DNA from: Haliclystus octoradiatus
Lineage: Eukaryota; Cnidaria; Staurozoa; Stauromedusae; Haliclystidae
Direction: 5' to 3'
NCBI GenBank assembly: GCA_916610825.1
Contig: OU744451.1
Coordinates: forward strand, 22,704,349 to 22,768,348
DNA length: 64,000 nucleotides
Part shown: piece by piece, positions 37,301 to 43,000 of the stretch
Numbering within the stretch: position 1 is the stretch's first letter
Layout of the letters: each line of letters begins with the position of its first letter
Translations under genes and position numbers: made by a program
Notes under the pieces: model-generated
Seen by the model: only the letters and a program-made list of their open reading frames with translations
Database searches by the model: none
What the model was told of the DNA's origin: nothing

Positions 37301-38296
37301 TCGTAGCTGGCCGTTATATACAGGTTTTACTGTATCTATATATAATTTATATTAATGTTGTTGTTTTTTAGATCTTGCCCTACAATGTTCAACATGTAAC
37401 CAAAAACAAAGAGACCCACAATGCATTACATGTAAACGGTTAATTTCAAAATGTTCTGTCTGCCGAATATCAGTTAAAGGTATGTAATGATAGAGTATCA
37501 CATAACAAGCATTTGCCATACAGTTTTCTATTGGCCATAGCTTCATAGAGCACAAGAGGACACGTAAGGAGAAAACAAGAAAGCATCAGTGGTTCTCAAA
37601 ATGTTTCAGTCTGAGATTTTCCCTTTAAGTTTTCTCCTTGAGTGCCGAATAAAGCTATGGCCAATATAGGAACTGTGGGCCAATTGCTTTGTAAAGTAAC
37701 TGGCACACTTTGATGAAATTTTACTTGCCTTTCTTGCGCATAAGTTAATGTTTTAAAGTCCTAATCAAATTGGAAATTCTCACATTGATAGCATTTTTGA
37801 ACCTGATTTTGTTTTATGTTGATGATTTGTCGCCCTATCTTTAAACCATTAACCAATCAGATTGATTGAATCAATTTCGTTACTACAGTGAAACCTGTAT
37901 ATAACAGCCAGCTACTAGAGGTTGACCACTATAGACAGGTGGCCTTTATATACAGACTTGATTCAATGGAAAATACTATTTTAGACGTTGCAAGAGTGAC
38001 CACTAAAGACAGGTGGCCGCTGTACAAGGTGACCACTATAGCTGTATACGGTTAGTGACAAGTTGAGATCCCTGAGTAACAATTTTTATGATTTATTTCA
38101 TTAACAAACACATTAAAATATAAAAACTAATGTAGTTCTGTTGTTTTCTGTAGGATTATTGAGTTTTTGTGTTGCTTGTGGTCACGGAGGTCACGCTAGA
38201 CATTTACTTGATTGGTTTCAAGAATCAGAACTCTGTGCTACAGGATGCGGATGCAATTGCTTAAAGAATGGATATATATCTGGCGAATCATTTTAA
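5209..38296 (+). CDS. WDR59: WDR59, GATOR2 complex subunit (24 exons, complete)
   Basis: WDR59 is a subunit of GATOR2, which relieves GATOR1 inhibition of mTORC1 at the lysosome when amino acids are present. Coding exons: 5209-5352, 10401-10450, 11601-11736, 12908-12993, 13646-13726, 14770-14807, 15233-15321, 16055-16171, 16800-16877, 17437-17599, 18760-18839, 20655-21005, 21861-22025, 23094-23189, 24013-24154, 25756-25831, 29150-29216, 30284-30396, 32248-32439, 33950-34109, 36156-36331, 36890-37032, 37372-37479, 38154-38296. All junctions are GT-AG, phases agree, and the sum is 2994 nt (997 aa; the vertebrate protein is ~970). Domains: WD40 propeller ~50-350 (e.g. WDPTAVEWNPH, HDGDIRIWD, DVVLEFQW); RWD ~455-560 after LEQEFALINV; C-terminal Cys/His zinc RING ~918-990 (CSTC, CITC, CSVC, CVACGHGGH, CGCNCL). 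The start is the ATG in AACATGGCGG; a longer upstream reading lacks an ATG. Donors of exons 15, 18 and 22 lie in tandem duplications. N-terminal 48 residues are lineage-specific. Confidence 0.95.
5567..5694. repeat. left copy of long LINE target-site duplication
   Basis: This 128-bp block, starting TCTTATTCAAATCC, running through ATAAATGATGATG and ending CCATTGATTCGAT, is repeated almost identically (one GAT triplet fewer) at 8509-8633 on the other side of the LINE. The block itself contains the GAT-tailed 3' end of an older LINE. Confidence 0.85.
5695..8508 (+). mobile_element. 5'-truncated CR1/L2-like (Jockey-group) LINE in WDR59 intron 1
   Basis: The insertion holds one long open frame (5698-8394), a 114-bp 3' UTR and a short GAAAT-repeat tail (about 8490-8508). 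ORF1 and the start of the endonuclease are missing, so the copy is truncated at its 5' end, as is usual for target-primed insertion. The intact reading frame and near-identical target duplications argue for a recent insertion. It lies in the same orientation as the host gene, inside its first intron. Confidence 0.9.
5698..8394 (+). CDS. LINE endonuclease / reverse transcriptase (5'-truncated ORF2)
   Basis: The frame is open from just after a TGA at 5695-5697 at the insertion junction; there is no native start codon. The N-terminal part is the C-terminal two-thirds of an apurinic endonuclease: GGGVAILIRKD, VIGDFNFPCIDW, and the late catalytic motif as CDHQSIEF (usually SDH). The reverse transcriptase follows: YRPISLTCICCKVMERI, VYIDFAKAFDTV (first catalytic Asp), VPQGSVLGPLLF, and the active-site FADDAKFF near residue 630. 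A C-terminal region ends LWNQLPDEVVTSSSL before the TAG at 8392. About 899 codons are open with no frameshift, so the polymerase part could be functional, but the copy lacks ORF1 and part of the nuclease and cannot be autonomous. Confidence 0.9.
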   Translation, partial: AKLITQRDYQVLRKDRITSTVGGGVAILIRKDLKVTTVDIPSTFHALEYVVADIHISNIGYRLVCLYNPPSSALSSTEVNLLCLFIDFVSTDSAFPVVVIGDFNFPCIDWSIPKSHGSSNTTMFLDGIVRNGLNQFVTSPTRNDEILDLVFCSQDNAIFCTEVTEPFTSTCDHQSIEFNLAVSNYSNDRFPKSKPTKRRNFYKADYDSINSYLSTINWIDMLQESQNDVQTFWNKICDILNLSTSKYVPLYKHNSNRKPNYPKNIRLLRCKKKSLYKSSKESPCKKKLYKDTCKDYEKAVKKFHHDYEASLLVDPSLKKCYAFVKGKTQSNSTIPAIVKNDLSVTTDDKEKATLINEYFASVFTQDNNSIPNIPDSANENTSLNFIEFSFEKVYKTLSSLPTKVSRTPDDYPPIFFKAIASELTIPLSMLFELSLKTGILPDIWKQALVSPIFKKGDVASRSNYRPISLTCICCKVMERIIVDDLLVYLNENNILSDRQYGFLRKRSTCSQLLKTLNDWYDSINKRSRVDVVYIDFAKAFDTVTHSKLLAKLESYGIKYELFEWIKSFLSGRSQSVIVSDEISSSLPVSSGVPQGSVLGPLLFLLYVNDIESCLDGLCEVRLFADDAKFFIARNDSSPVNALTTSLDKFTTWAESWQLRIAYDKCSTISFGTSNASELDYFLGSNKLKQTGKLRDLGLIITSDLKFSTHCSSISAKAKTRSYLLLKCFTSSNAQLLIKAYTTYVRPLLEKDTQLWSPYLQKDIDLIESTQRRFTKYVCSRARLKDNGYHSRLALFEIESLEIRRIKFDLCMVYKIINNLIDFPDNIFIKRNISKLRGHSMQFVACSIPVNNSIFYSFFYRIIPLWNQLPDEVVTSSSLITFNSKLHKIDLDCYLKHSH
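8509..8633. repeat. right copy of long LINE target-site duplication
   Basis: This 125-bp block matches 5567-5694 apart from one missing GAT triplet. Confidence 0.85.
9024..9778. mobile_element. mariner/pogo-like non-autonomous element, 755 bp
   Basis: The ends are CAGTCGAAATCGGTTAATAC at left and, inverted at right, CAGTCAAACTCAGTTGATAT. Both are flanked by TA dinucleotides, the Tc1/mariner target. No transposase frame is present. A 152-bp relative is at 38992-39143. Confidence 0.65.
10583..10746. mobile_element. degenerate copy of the ACAGTGAAACCTGTATATAA MITE
   Basis: The body (CAGCTACAAGAGGTAGATAA, GATTCAATAGAAAATACTAT) matches the family described at 11407, but both ends are decayed. 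A hAT-like element inserted next to its right end. Confidence 0.55.
10755..11361. mobile_element. hAT-like element, 607 bp, with 8-bp target duplication
   Basis: It begins CAGGGTCCAACAAG and ends TTGTCGGACCCTG. The flanks are GGATTAAC and GGATCAAC (7 of 8 match). It is longer than the ~180-bp copies elsewhere and so may be closer to the parent element, but the interior has no convincing transposase. Confidence 0.7.
11407..11586. mobile_element. near-palindromic TA-target MITE, 180 bp
   Basis: This is a typical member of the commonest element in the window. One end reads ACAGTGAAACCTGTATATAA and the other, inverted, ACAGTCAAACCTGTTATAA. Each arm contains a further inner repeat around CCACTATAGACAGGTGGCC, so a single strand can fold on itself. 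The ends and apparent TA target point to Tc1/mariner mobilisation. It abuts the acceptor of WDR59 exon 3 (11601), only 14 bp away, so it may supply part of that splice site. Confidence 0.75.
12670..12745 (-). repeat. tRNA-like SINE head or tRNA pseudogene
   Basis: On the minus strand there is an A-box-like TTAGCTCAGTGGTAGAGTG and a B-box-like GCTTCGATTCCAC. The ends pair (CACTG with CAGTG) and an anticodon-stem-like CAGCC / GGCTG is present, but its loop is too long for a normal tRNA. It lies in WDR59 intron 3. Confidence 0.4.
13409..13594. mobile_element. TA-target MITE copy
   Basis: Full-length copy, ends ACAGCGAAACCTGTATATAA and inverted ACAGTTAAACATGTTATAA. It lies 51 bp upstream of WDR59 exon 5. 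Confidence 0.7.
13950..14352. repeat. 30-bp minisatellite built from GTTCATGAAC, ~13 units
   Basis: The unit is about TTGAACTGTTCATGAACTTT plus ACAAACTTTC, repeated head to tail with few substitutions in WDR59 intron 5. Because the unit is a multiple of three and lacks stops, both strands are open through it; these frames are by-products and not genes. The core matches the palindromic GTTCATGAAC element described at 45633. Confidence 0.9.
14970..15060 (-). repeat. possible SINE-like fragment
   Basis: On the minus strand GGCCAAGTGGCAGAGTG resembles a tRNA A box and ACTCGAGTCACC a decayed B box. The neighbouring AAGGAGAAAACTTGAAGG is inverted nearby and also found at about 37565-37640. Confidence 0.3.
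15371..15912. repeat. cluster of GTTCATGAAC palindromic elements
   Basis: Several adjoining copies or partial copies of the CCCCTGCGAAAACAGTTCAG element lie in WDR59 intron 7. A ~120-bp segment containing GAAAATCGAGAC and CACGCTATGATATTTACAAA is present twice, so the cluster has also grown by tandem duplication. Confidence 0.65.
16285..16464. mobile_element. TA-target MITE copy
   Basis: Full-length copy in WDR59 intron 8, ends ACAGTGAAACCTGTATATAA and inverted ACAGTCAAACCTTTTATAA. Confidence 0.75.
17072..17240. mobile_element. degenerate hAT-like MITE copy
   Basis: The interior (AGAAGGCTAGAGCAAATTCA ... GATTTATAGGTCAAACCTCA) matches the CAGGGTCCGACAAAA family. The ends are decayed and no target duplication is visible. 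Confidence 0.5.
17262..17384 (+). repeat. 3' part of a SINE
   Basis: It matches the body and tail of the SINE at 47806-48022 from GTTGGCGTCA through TTTGTGG and AAATGATAAAT. The tRNA head is missing. Confidence 0.5.
18041..18076 (-). repeat. CTGATGATCG-hairpin-CGTGAAAC motif, copy
   Basis: On the minus strand CTGATGATCGTCTTGACGTG is followed by AAACCTCGGGT. The inner stem here is CGT / ACG, different bases from the copy at 1951 but still paired. Confidence 0.4.
18156..18336. mobile_element. TA-target MITE copy
   Basis: Full-length copy in WDR59 intron 10, in the opposite orientation to the one at 16285. Confidence 0.75.
19556..19913 (+). repeat. tRNA-derived SINE, ~355 bp, copy 1
   Basis: The head has an A box (TAGCTCAGATGGCAGAGC) and a near-perfect B box (GGTTCAAATCC), followed by a ~280-bp body ending GGCGACACCGT. 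Two further copies lie on the minus strand at 28616-28975 and, split by a LINE, at 34163-35145. A 62-codon open frame in the body is not conserved, because the other copies are two bases shorter at CGCGGCGCTGAG. Confidence 0.8.
20505..20580 (+). mobile_element. LINE 3' end with GAT tail
   Basis: ACTGTAGTAGAATGTGAGGA plus TAAATAAATAAAA and GAT repeats; same family as the minus-strand fragment at 810-905. It ends about 75 bp upstream of WDR59 exon 12. Confidence 0.55.
21641..21809. mobile_element. TA-target MITE copy with short internal deletion
   Basis: It matches the family end to end but lacks ~10 bp around the CACCTGTCTATAGTGG segment. It lies in WDR59 intron 12, 51 bp upstream of exon 13. 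Confidence 0.7.
22310..22391. repeat. TA microsatellite, ~82 bp
   Basis: An uninterrupted run of TA dinucleotides in WDR59 intron 13. Length is likely to vary between alleles and may be inaccurate in the assembly. Confidence 0.95.
22633..22815. repeat. GTTCATGAAC palindromic element, elongated copy
   Basis: It starts CTGCGAAAAGCAGTTCAGGA and ends TTCATGAATTCCTGACCTGT, with one extra internal arm (GGGCCATTTAACGTTCA). Confidence 0.6.
24140..24630. repeat. ~57-bp tandem repeat over the exon 15 donor
   Basis: About eight units each contain a version of the WDR59 exon 15 end and donor (TTGTGGTGTTG|GTAAGTTTG), decaying to GATGTTTGTAAGTTTGC in later units. Reading through the array gives a 210-residue hydrophobic frame that looks like a membrane protein but is only the repeat. 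Confidence 0.75.
25274..25379. mobile_element. GTTCATGAAC palindromic element
   Basis: A full copy: CCCCTGCAAAAACAGTTTAG at left; at right, inverted, CTCCTTTACAATTTTTCACA then GGGG. It lies in WDR59 intron 15. Confidence 0.65.
26820..27677. mobile_element. hAT element derivative, 858 bp, with 8-bp target duplication
   Basis: It starts CAGGGATGTTAGTAGC and ends, inverted, CAGGGATGTTAAAGCTAC. Target duplication ACCGTACG / ACCGTACC (7 of 8). The subterminal zones are dense in GTAACTTGTAACTAGTTACT-type repeats, as in many hAT elements. No transposase frame of useful length is present. It lies in WDR59 intron 16. Confidence 0.8.
27686..28374. other. unannotated part of WDR59 intron 16
   Basis: I see no gene or recognised repeat in this AT-rich stretch. 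Confidence 0.4.
28375..28543. mobile_element. TA-target MITE copy, right end decayed
   Basis: The left end and body are typical; the right end has lost the ACAGGTTTGACTGTA sequence. Confidence 0.65.
28616..28975 (-). repeat. tRNA-derived SINE, copy 2
   Basis: Full-length minus-strand copy with A box, B box and the 3' end GGCGACACCGTCTACA. It lies 174 bp upstream of WDR59 exon 17. Confidence 0.8.
30362..31000 (+). repeat. 169-172-bp tandem duplication carrying the end and donor of WDR59 exon 18
   Basis: Four copies of a unit that begins within exon 18 at ATACCATTGAG and includes its last 35 coding bases, the donor (TTACAC|GTATGT) and ~130 bp of intron with part of a GTTCATGAAC element. Donors are at 30397, 30566, 30735 and 30907. 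Copies 2-4 have no acceptor. The exon frame meets a stop at 30512-30514, so use of donors 2-4 would truncate the protein. Confidence 0.9.
32466..32573. mobile_element. partial TA-target MITE
   Basis: CGGTCACCTCTACATAATGC through TATATACAGGTTAACTCTG; shortened and diverged. It starts 26 bp after WDR59 exon 19. Confidence 0.5.
32868..33336. repeat. GTTCATGAAC-rich tract
   Basis: More than a dozen spaced copies of TTCATGAAC with varied short linkers, ending in the element terminus GTTTCGCAGGGG. It looks like an elongated, diverged palindromic element. Confidence 0.7.
33478..33560 (-). repeat. GACGATGCTC ... GAAACGTC motif (Penelope-like end)
   Basis: On the minus strand GCAGACGATGCTCAAATTG is followed by TTTGAAACGTCTTAATAAAG. 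This word order is typical of Penelope-type element ends. No coding part is present. Confidence 0.3.
33770..33890. mobile_element. GTTCATGAAC palindromic element
   Basis: Full copy with ends CCCTTGCAAATAACAGTTCC and, inverted, CCCCTGCGAAAACAGTTCAG. It lies 60 bp upstream of WDR59 exon 20. Confidence 0.7.
34332..34941 (+). mobile_element. 5'-truncated LINE fragment with GAT tail
   Basis: A short LINE copy on the plus strand: the C-terminal coding part (34334-34789), a ~110-bp 3' UTR and ATAAATGATGATGATGATGA tail. It shares its tail with fragments at 3865 and 43935 and is a different family from the LINE at 5695, whose tail is GAAAT. Confidence 0.8.
34334..34789 (+). pseudogene. LINE reverse-transcriptase C-terminal fragment
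   Basis: About 151 codons starting DRTIYNTIVLPHFDYCAVIW, the region after the polymerase active site in CR1/L2-like LINEs, ending LLKKHLRS before TAA. The catalytic motifs are absent because of 5' truncation. An apparent upstream start at 34172 lies in the antisense SINE and is not part of the LINE. Confidence 0.8.
35890..36056. repeat. GTTCATGAAC palindromic element, elongated copy
   Basis: It begins CTGTGAAAAACAGTCCAGGG and ends GACTGTCTTTGGCAGAGG, with two internal GGCCATTTAACG-type segments. Confidence 0.6.
36688..36862. repeat. GTTCATGAAC element, diverged
   Basis: It starts CCCCTGCGAAAACAATTCG and ends GAACTGTTTTCAGAGGG. Its right end is only 27 bp upstream of WDR59 exon 22, so it overlaps the likely branch-point region. 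Confidence 0.55.
37019..37102 (+). repeat. 21-bp x4 tandem repeat spanning the WDR59 exon 22 donor
   Basis: The unit ATGTTGGGCTAGGTAAGTGC plus C is repeated four times. Each copy holds the last coding bases of exon 22 and a strong donor (CTAG|GTAAGT) at 37033, 37054, 37075 and 37096. The unit is seven codons with no stop, so use of donors 2-4 would add one, two or three in-frame copies of GKCHVGL just before the zinc RING domain. Confidence 0.95.
37154..37334. mobile_element. TA-target MITE copy
   Basis: Full-length copy in WDR59 intron 22, 37 bp upstream of exon 23. Confidence 0.75.
37884..38046. mobile_element. TA-target MITE copy with small deletions
   Basis: It lacks ~12 bp near AGGTAGATAAATTG and some of the right arm. 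It lies in the last WDR59 intron. Confidence 0.7.
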
Positions 38297-38534
38297 ATAA
38301 TTAATTTATTCAATAGGTTAAGAAGCTGAATTTATGATTAATCGGAATCTGTTTAGGAGATATCTGATTTAAAATACCAATCTTCATTTTGATTTGATAG
38401 TAAAAATCAAGTAGAATTTATTTTTGTATTTCAATTATGATACGAATAAGTAAATTGATGCCACCGTTTTCAAGTTACGAATATTGATTTTCAAATGCCT
38501 TGGTTATAGAATTCGCAATTACTTTTTGTAACTT

Positions 38535-38632
38535 CCCCTGCGAAAAACAGTTCAGGATTTCATGAACGTTAAAATTGACCCCAATAATTTTCATGAACTG
38601 TTCATGAACTTCTGAACTGTTTTTCGCAGAGG
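38535..38632. mobile_element. GTTCATGAAC palindromic element, ~98 bp
   Basis: A compact full copy: CCCCTGCGAAAAACAGTTCA at left and, inverted at right, CCTCTGCGAAAAACAGTTCA. It sits in the WDR59 3' UTR if the signal at 38885 is used, so the transcript could fold a strong hairpin here. Confidence 0.75.
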
Positions 38633-38884
38633 TTAGAAACGGTACTGCTTTTTATCAAAATTTAATATCAAAATTGATATGATAAGAATTTTGTTATCAA
38701 ATATAATGTAAATTAAAGAAGATCTCGTTGTTAGAAATAATTTTCAATGTACATACCAAAGTATATCAATCTTCAAAAGATAAAACATTTTTATACAGGA
38801 TATCTATACATAATTATGAAAACGCACTATATTTTGTAATTTATAATGTTTGTAAATATACTATTTGATAATAATACATGTTGG

Positions 38885-38890
38885 AATAAA
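38885..38890 (+). terminator. AATAAA polyadenylation signal, likely for WDR59
   Basis: First AATAAA after the WDR59 stop codon (38294-38296), giving a 3' UTR of about 600 nt. Confidence 0.5.
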
Positions 38891-38991
38891 ATTCTAAGCT
38901 TTATACTTTTATGACCGTCAATCTCATTTTTGTGTTTCTTCGATTTTTAGTTTCATTCTTAGGCTTTTGAATATACCATATTTATTGACTA

Positions 38992-39143
38992 CAGTCGAAC
39001 TTGCTCAATATCCCCCCTCCGGTACAGATAAAAAGCAACATTGAACGAGGTGGGATATTAAGAGAGGTAAGAATATGAAAGTTTGTATAGGGAATTGAAA
39101 ATGGAAATCAGTTCTAAGAGGGGATATTAACCGAGTTCAACTG
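38992..39143. mobile_element. mariner/pogo-like MITE, 152 bp
   Basis: Ends CAGTCGAACTTGCTCAATAT and inverted CAGTTGAACTCGGTTAATAT, flanked by TA on both sides. It lies between the convergent WDR59 and ZC3H3 genes. Confidence 0.75.
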
Positions 39144-39221
39144 TATTACTATTGGGGATAATTAGACACAAATGTATCTATTTACAACACCAGTTTGAGC
39201 CTTGAACAGCATATATCACTT

Positions 39222-39414
39222 GCTTGCAAAAACAGTTCAGGAGTTCATAAGCAGTTCAGGAATGTTAAATGGCCCCGATTTTCATAAACTGTTCATGAAC
39301 TGTCTATGAAGGTTCATGAACTGTTTATGAGAAGTTCATGGACAATTCATGGGAATTGGGGCCATTTAACGTTCATGAACTGTTCATGAACTCCTGAACT
39401 GTTTTTTCCAGCGG
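39222..39414. repeat. GTTCATGAAC palindromic element, elongated copy
   Basis: Two full arms plus an inserted GTTCATGAACTGTTTATGAG segment. Intergenic. Confidence 0.65.
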
Positions 39415-40021
39415 CAGTGTCACTGAAAAAACAGAAATACCAATTTTGCTTATTGTAGGCATCCAGGTATACTATGTACAACTTCAATACCACAATGTTC
39501 AATTTTTCAAATCCATTCATTCCATATTTTAGAATCTAAATATTTTAAAGCCAACAACGTAGACACTTTAAAAATGTGCTAATTATTTTATAAACCAATT
39601 ATGTAATGCCTCACCGTTTTTATTTGGAATTTAATACATTTGAGAGATGCTATGAAGCTTGCAATCACTTGCCGCAGTTAATCATGATTACTGATGTCTT
39701 TCTCTGTCTCATTACGCATATCTCATACATTAAATTGCAACTTAGAAGATTAGAACGGAAAGTATTTCATAATTGATTAATATTAGATGAAATCTCTTGA
39801 TTTACATTCAAATAAATATTAATTTAAATTATAGTATGTAAATTGAAACAATATATATATACATTAATTGATTAATGAAACATTAAGTTTACAATATGTA
39901 ATATACAATTAAACTCTATTCCTTTTTTGTACAAAACTTACATATGTATATTGTTAATTGTTATAACTGTTTTCTGTTTTGTAATATAATTCAAATATAA
40001 TTTCTGATCACAAATGTTTTT
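39415..40021. other. intergenic gap before the ZC3H3 stop codon
   Basis: AT-rich with no gene. It should contain the ZC3H3 3' UTR on the minus strand; a TTTATT at 39618 (AATAAA on minus) is a possible polyadenylation signal. Confidence 0.35.
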
Positions 40022-43000
40022 CTAATCTCCAAGTGGTATAAAGTCATCATCATCAATTTCACTATTTTGCTGTGAGTCCGTTTTGAGTCTTTCAAATGTA
40101 ATCCTTAAATACATTAAACAAATTGAAAAATTAAAAATTCAGGTATAAACATATTTTGGAAAGGTATTTGGGTAATGTTCTGACCAAAATGAGGACTGCA
40201 AAATATTGAGTAATGCCGTTGGTTATATTAGTCAATTTGAATGCAATCAAGTACAATTTATTTAGGGTTGGTTTCATAGAGCCGATGAACTCACAATGCC
40301 TTCCAACAACACACTAACTTATAAATTACAAAACAAACTATTTAAATACAAACTAAATAACGTCCTATAAGGCTAATTATTAACTATATTGAATCTAATT
40401 ACATGGAAATGAGGCTAATTATTACAAATATGAGACAATACAAAACTGCTATAATATCGCTATATCATGCTTTTTTCGCCCGGACAGGTAAGGGGTTAAG
40501 AATCATGCTATGCAAAAACTCAACGATGATATGATTGAAATACGAATACGGTACTAATAGAAAATTAAATTATATCGGAATTTGTCATCAAAAAGTTGTT
40601 CTCCATTCGACTCAAAAGGTTATGCCCTTCAACCTGAACTGTTTTTCGCAGATGATGAAGCAAGCCTCGTTTGAAGTATTAATCAACATTTCTAACATTT
40701 TTCCATGTTGTGTTCGGCCAAAAATCAATATGGAGAACTTGCCAATATTATTAGTAGCGTCATTAACCATTTTACCAGGAATAGAAATTAGATGGAACTG
40801 GAATAAGGTAATACAATCTGTAATACTTACACCTAAATGGTATATCTTGTAGTATATCTGTAATTTCTATCTGCACTCAGCACTATTGTATGTGAGCAAC
40901 ATCATAATTTTACCTTTCCAATTGAATTTTGGATGAAATAAAACTTGGTTTGATTTGCAATGACCCTAAAAAATAAAAAAATGATCAAAATCTATCAATT
41001 GTCAGCCATACCGAAATAATAATGCTAGAGAAATTTGGATAACTGGAATGGGTGTTCAAATATATCATCTTTATTATGGTTATTATGCTGCCTGTTATCT
41101 AGAAACCTTGGTTATTATGCTAAATCAAAAAAGGCAATGAAAATGTATTGACATGTATGATGATGTTGTCACAGACTTCACAGGCTCCAAATACAATCAA
41201 ATCCTGGAAGGCAAATGCAAATTAAGAAGAAAGTTGATAATTTTCTGATTTATAGCCCAAATCTCAACAAAAAAGATTCCGGAAGACTAAACCTTTTGTC
41301 TGACTCTGTATACAGGGGTCACCAGTATATAGCAGTCGCCTTTTTAATGTCCAAAAAAGTATTACATTTTTTATTGAATTAACCCTGTATACAAAGGCCA
41401 CCTGCATATAGTGGCCAATTTAGCTCACCTTCCTTCAATAGCTGGTTGTTATATACACATTGAACTGTACCTAACTCGCAAGTACCATTGTTATCAAATC
41501 AAATTTCAGTGCACTGGCTCTGCCTATCGAACAGAATGTCATGTTTAAAGTTCTTCAAAAAACTTAACCCATGAATTCAAATTAGCTTTTTACCTTTATC
41601 TTGAGTCTTTGATGATTCTTTTGAATGTGACAATTTCCGTTTTCTTTTCGTCACAACATCGTTGAAAGCCTTTGGTAATTGTACAGTAGAAGATGATGAC
41701 CGTCTCCGTCGTTTACGGTCACGATGTATAAGATGACACTTTTTACCAGATGAACATTTGCCAGTTGATTTATATTCCTCGCATTCAACGGTATGTTTAT
41801 ATTTGCACTATGAGGAATTATAGAAAAAAACAAGTTTTAATGTATTGGTACAGTCAAACCTGTTATAACGGTCACCTCTATACAGCGGCCACCTGTCTAT
41901 AGTGGTCACTTCTGCAATGTCTAAAATAGTATTTTCTATTGAATCAAACATGTATATAAAGGCCACATGTCTATAGTGGTCAATTTATCTACCTCTCGTA
42001 GCTGGTCGTTTATATACAGGTTTTACTGTACAATGAAAAAGTGATATGATGAAATAGTATAGAGTCTATGGATGAATAGAGGTTTCTACTGAAAAAATCT
42101 CTTTTAAATAAATGATTGATATTGAGTTTATCAACTTAATAATTGATCAATTTGTTATTTCATTGTTATGAATGGTCTGTTTCTGTATTTCTGTATGATT
42201 GATCATGTTTTACATTTCAGTCACGCATTAATAAAGAAAACACTCTCATAGTTTGTAATTAGTCTTGTTGTGAACCTGGTGATGTTTTACTATTAAAGTG
42301 CAAAAGTTACATTATTGTCGCTGTTTCTTTCTCTCTCACATCGAGTCAAAGTGTTACAGAGGAATACAATTGAATGATGTTTTCATTGTATATCTGAAGT
42401 AGAATGAAACAATAAATGATACAGTTCCGAGAACAATGTAGCGATCGGCCATTTTCTTATTAGTATATATAGAATATGAATACGTATTGTTTAAAATAAT
42501 AACCTTGTATTGCCTCTAAATGATAATGTTATAAAGAGAAATTCTATTGAAAGTTTTTTGCATCCTGTTCGAATTCTCCACATAAAATATTGGCAACAAA
42601 AATTTCACATCAAATTTGAAAAGTTACATTGTTCTCTGATACCATTTAATTATCTACAAGTTGGACATTGGGTGAGACCTGTTTCGACATAAAAACATTA
42701 AATCTCAATAACGTGATATCATACCTTGACTCCATTTGGACAGAATCCTTTTAGAAATTCCTGGCATACTCCAGCATTCTTGTTGACATTAACATGAGCA
42801 TAAGGGCAATCATCTTTATGACATAAACCGCGCAGAAAGAATACACAGACTGGCATCTACAAAGAAAAATGAGCAAATTATAATACAGTCAAACCTGTTA
42901 TAGCAGTCACCTCTATGCAGCAGCCACCTGTCTATAGCGGTCACTCTTGCAATGCCTAAAATAGCATTTTCTATTGAATCAAACCAGTATACAAAGGCCA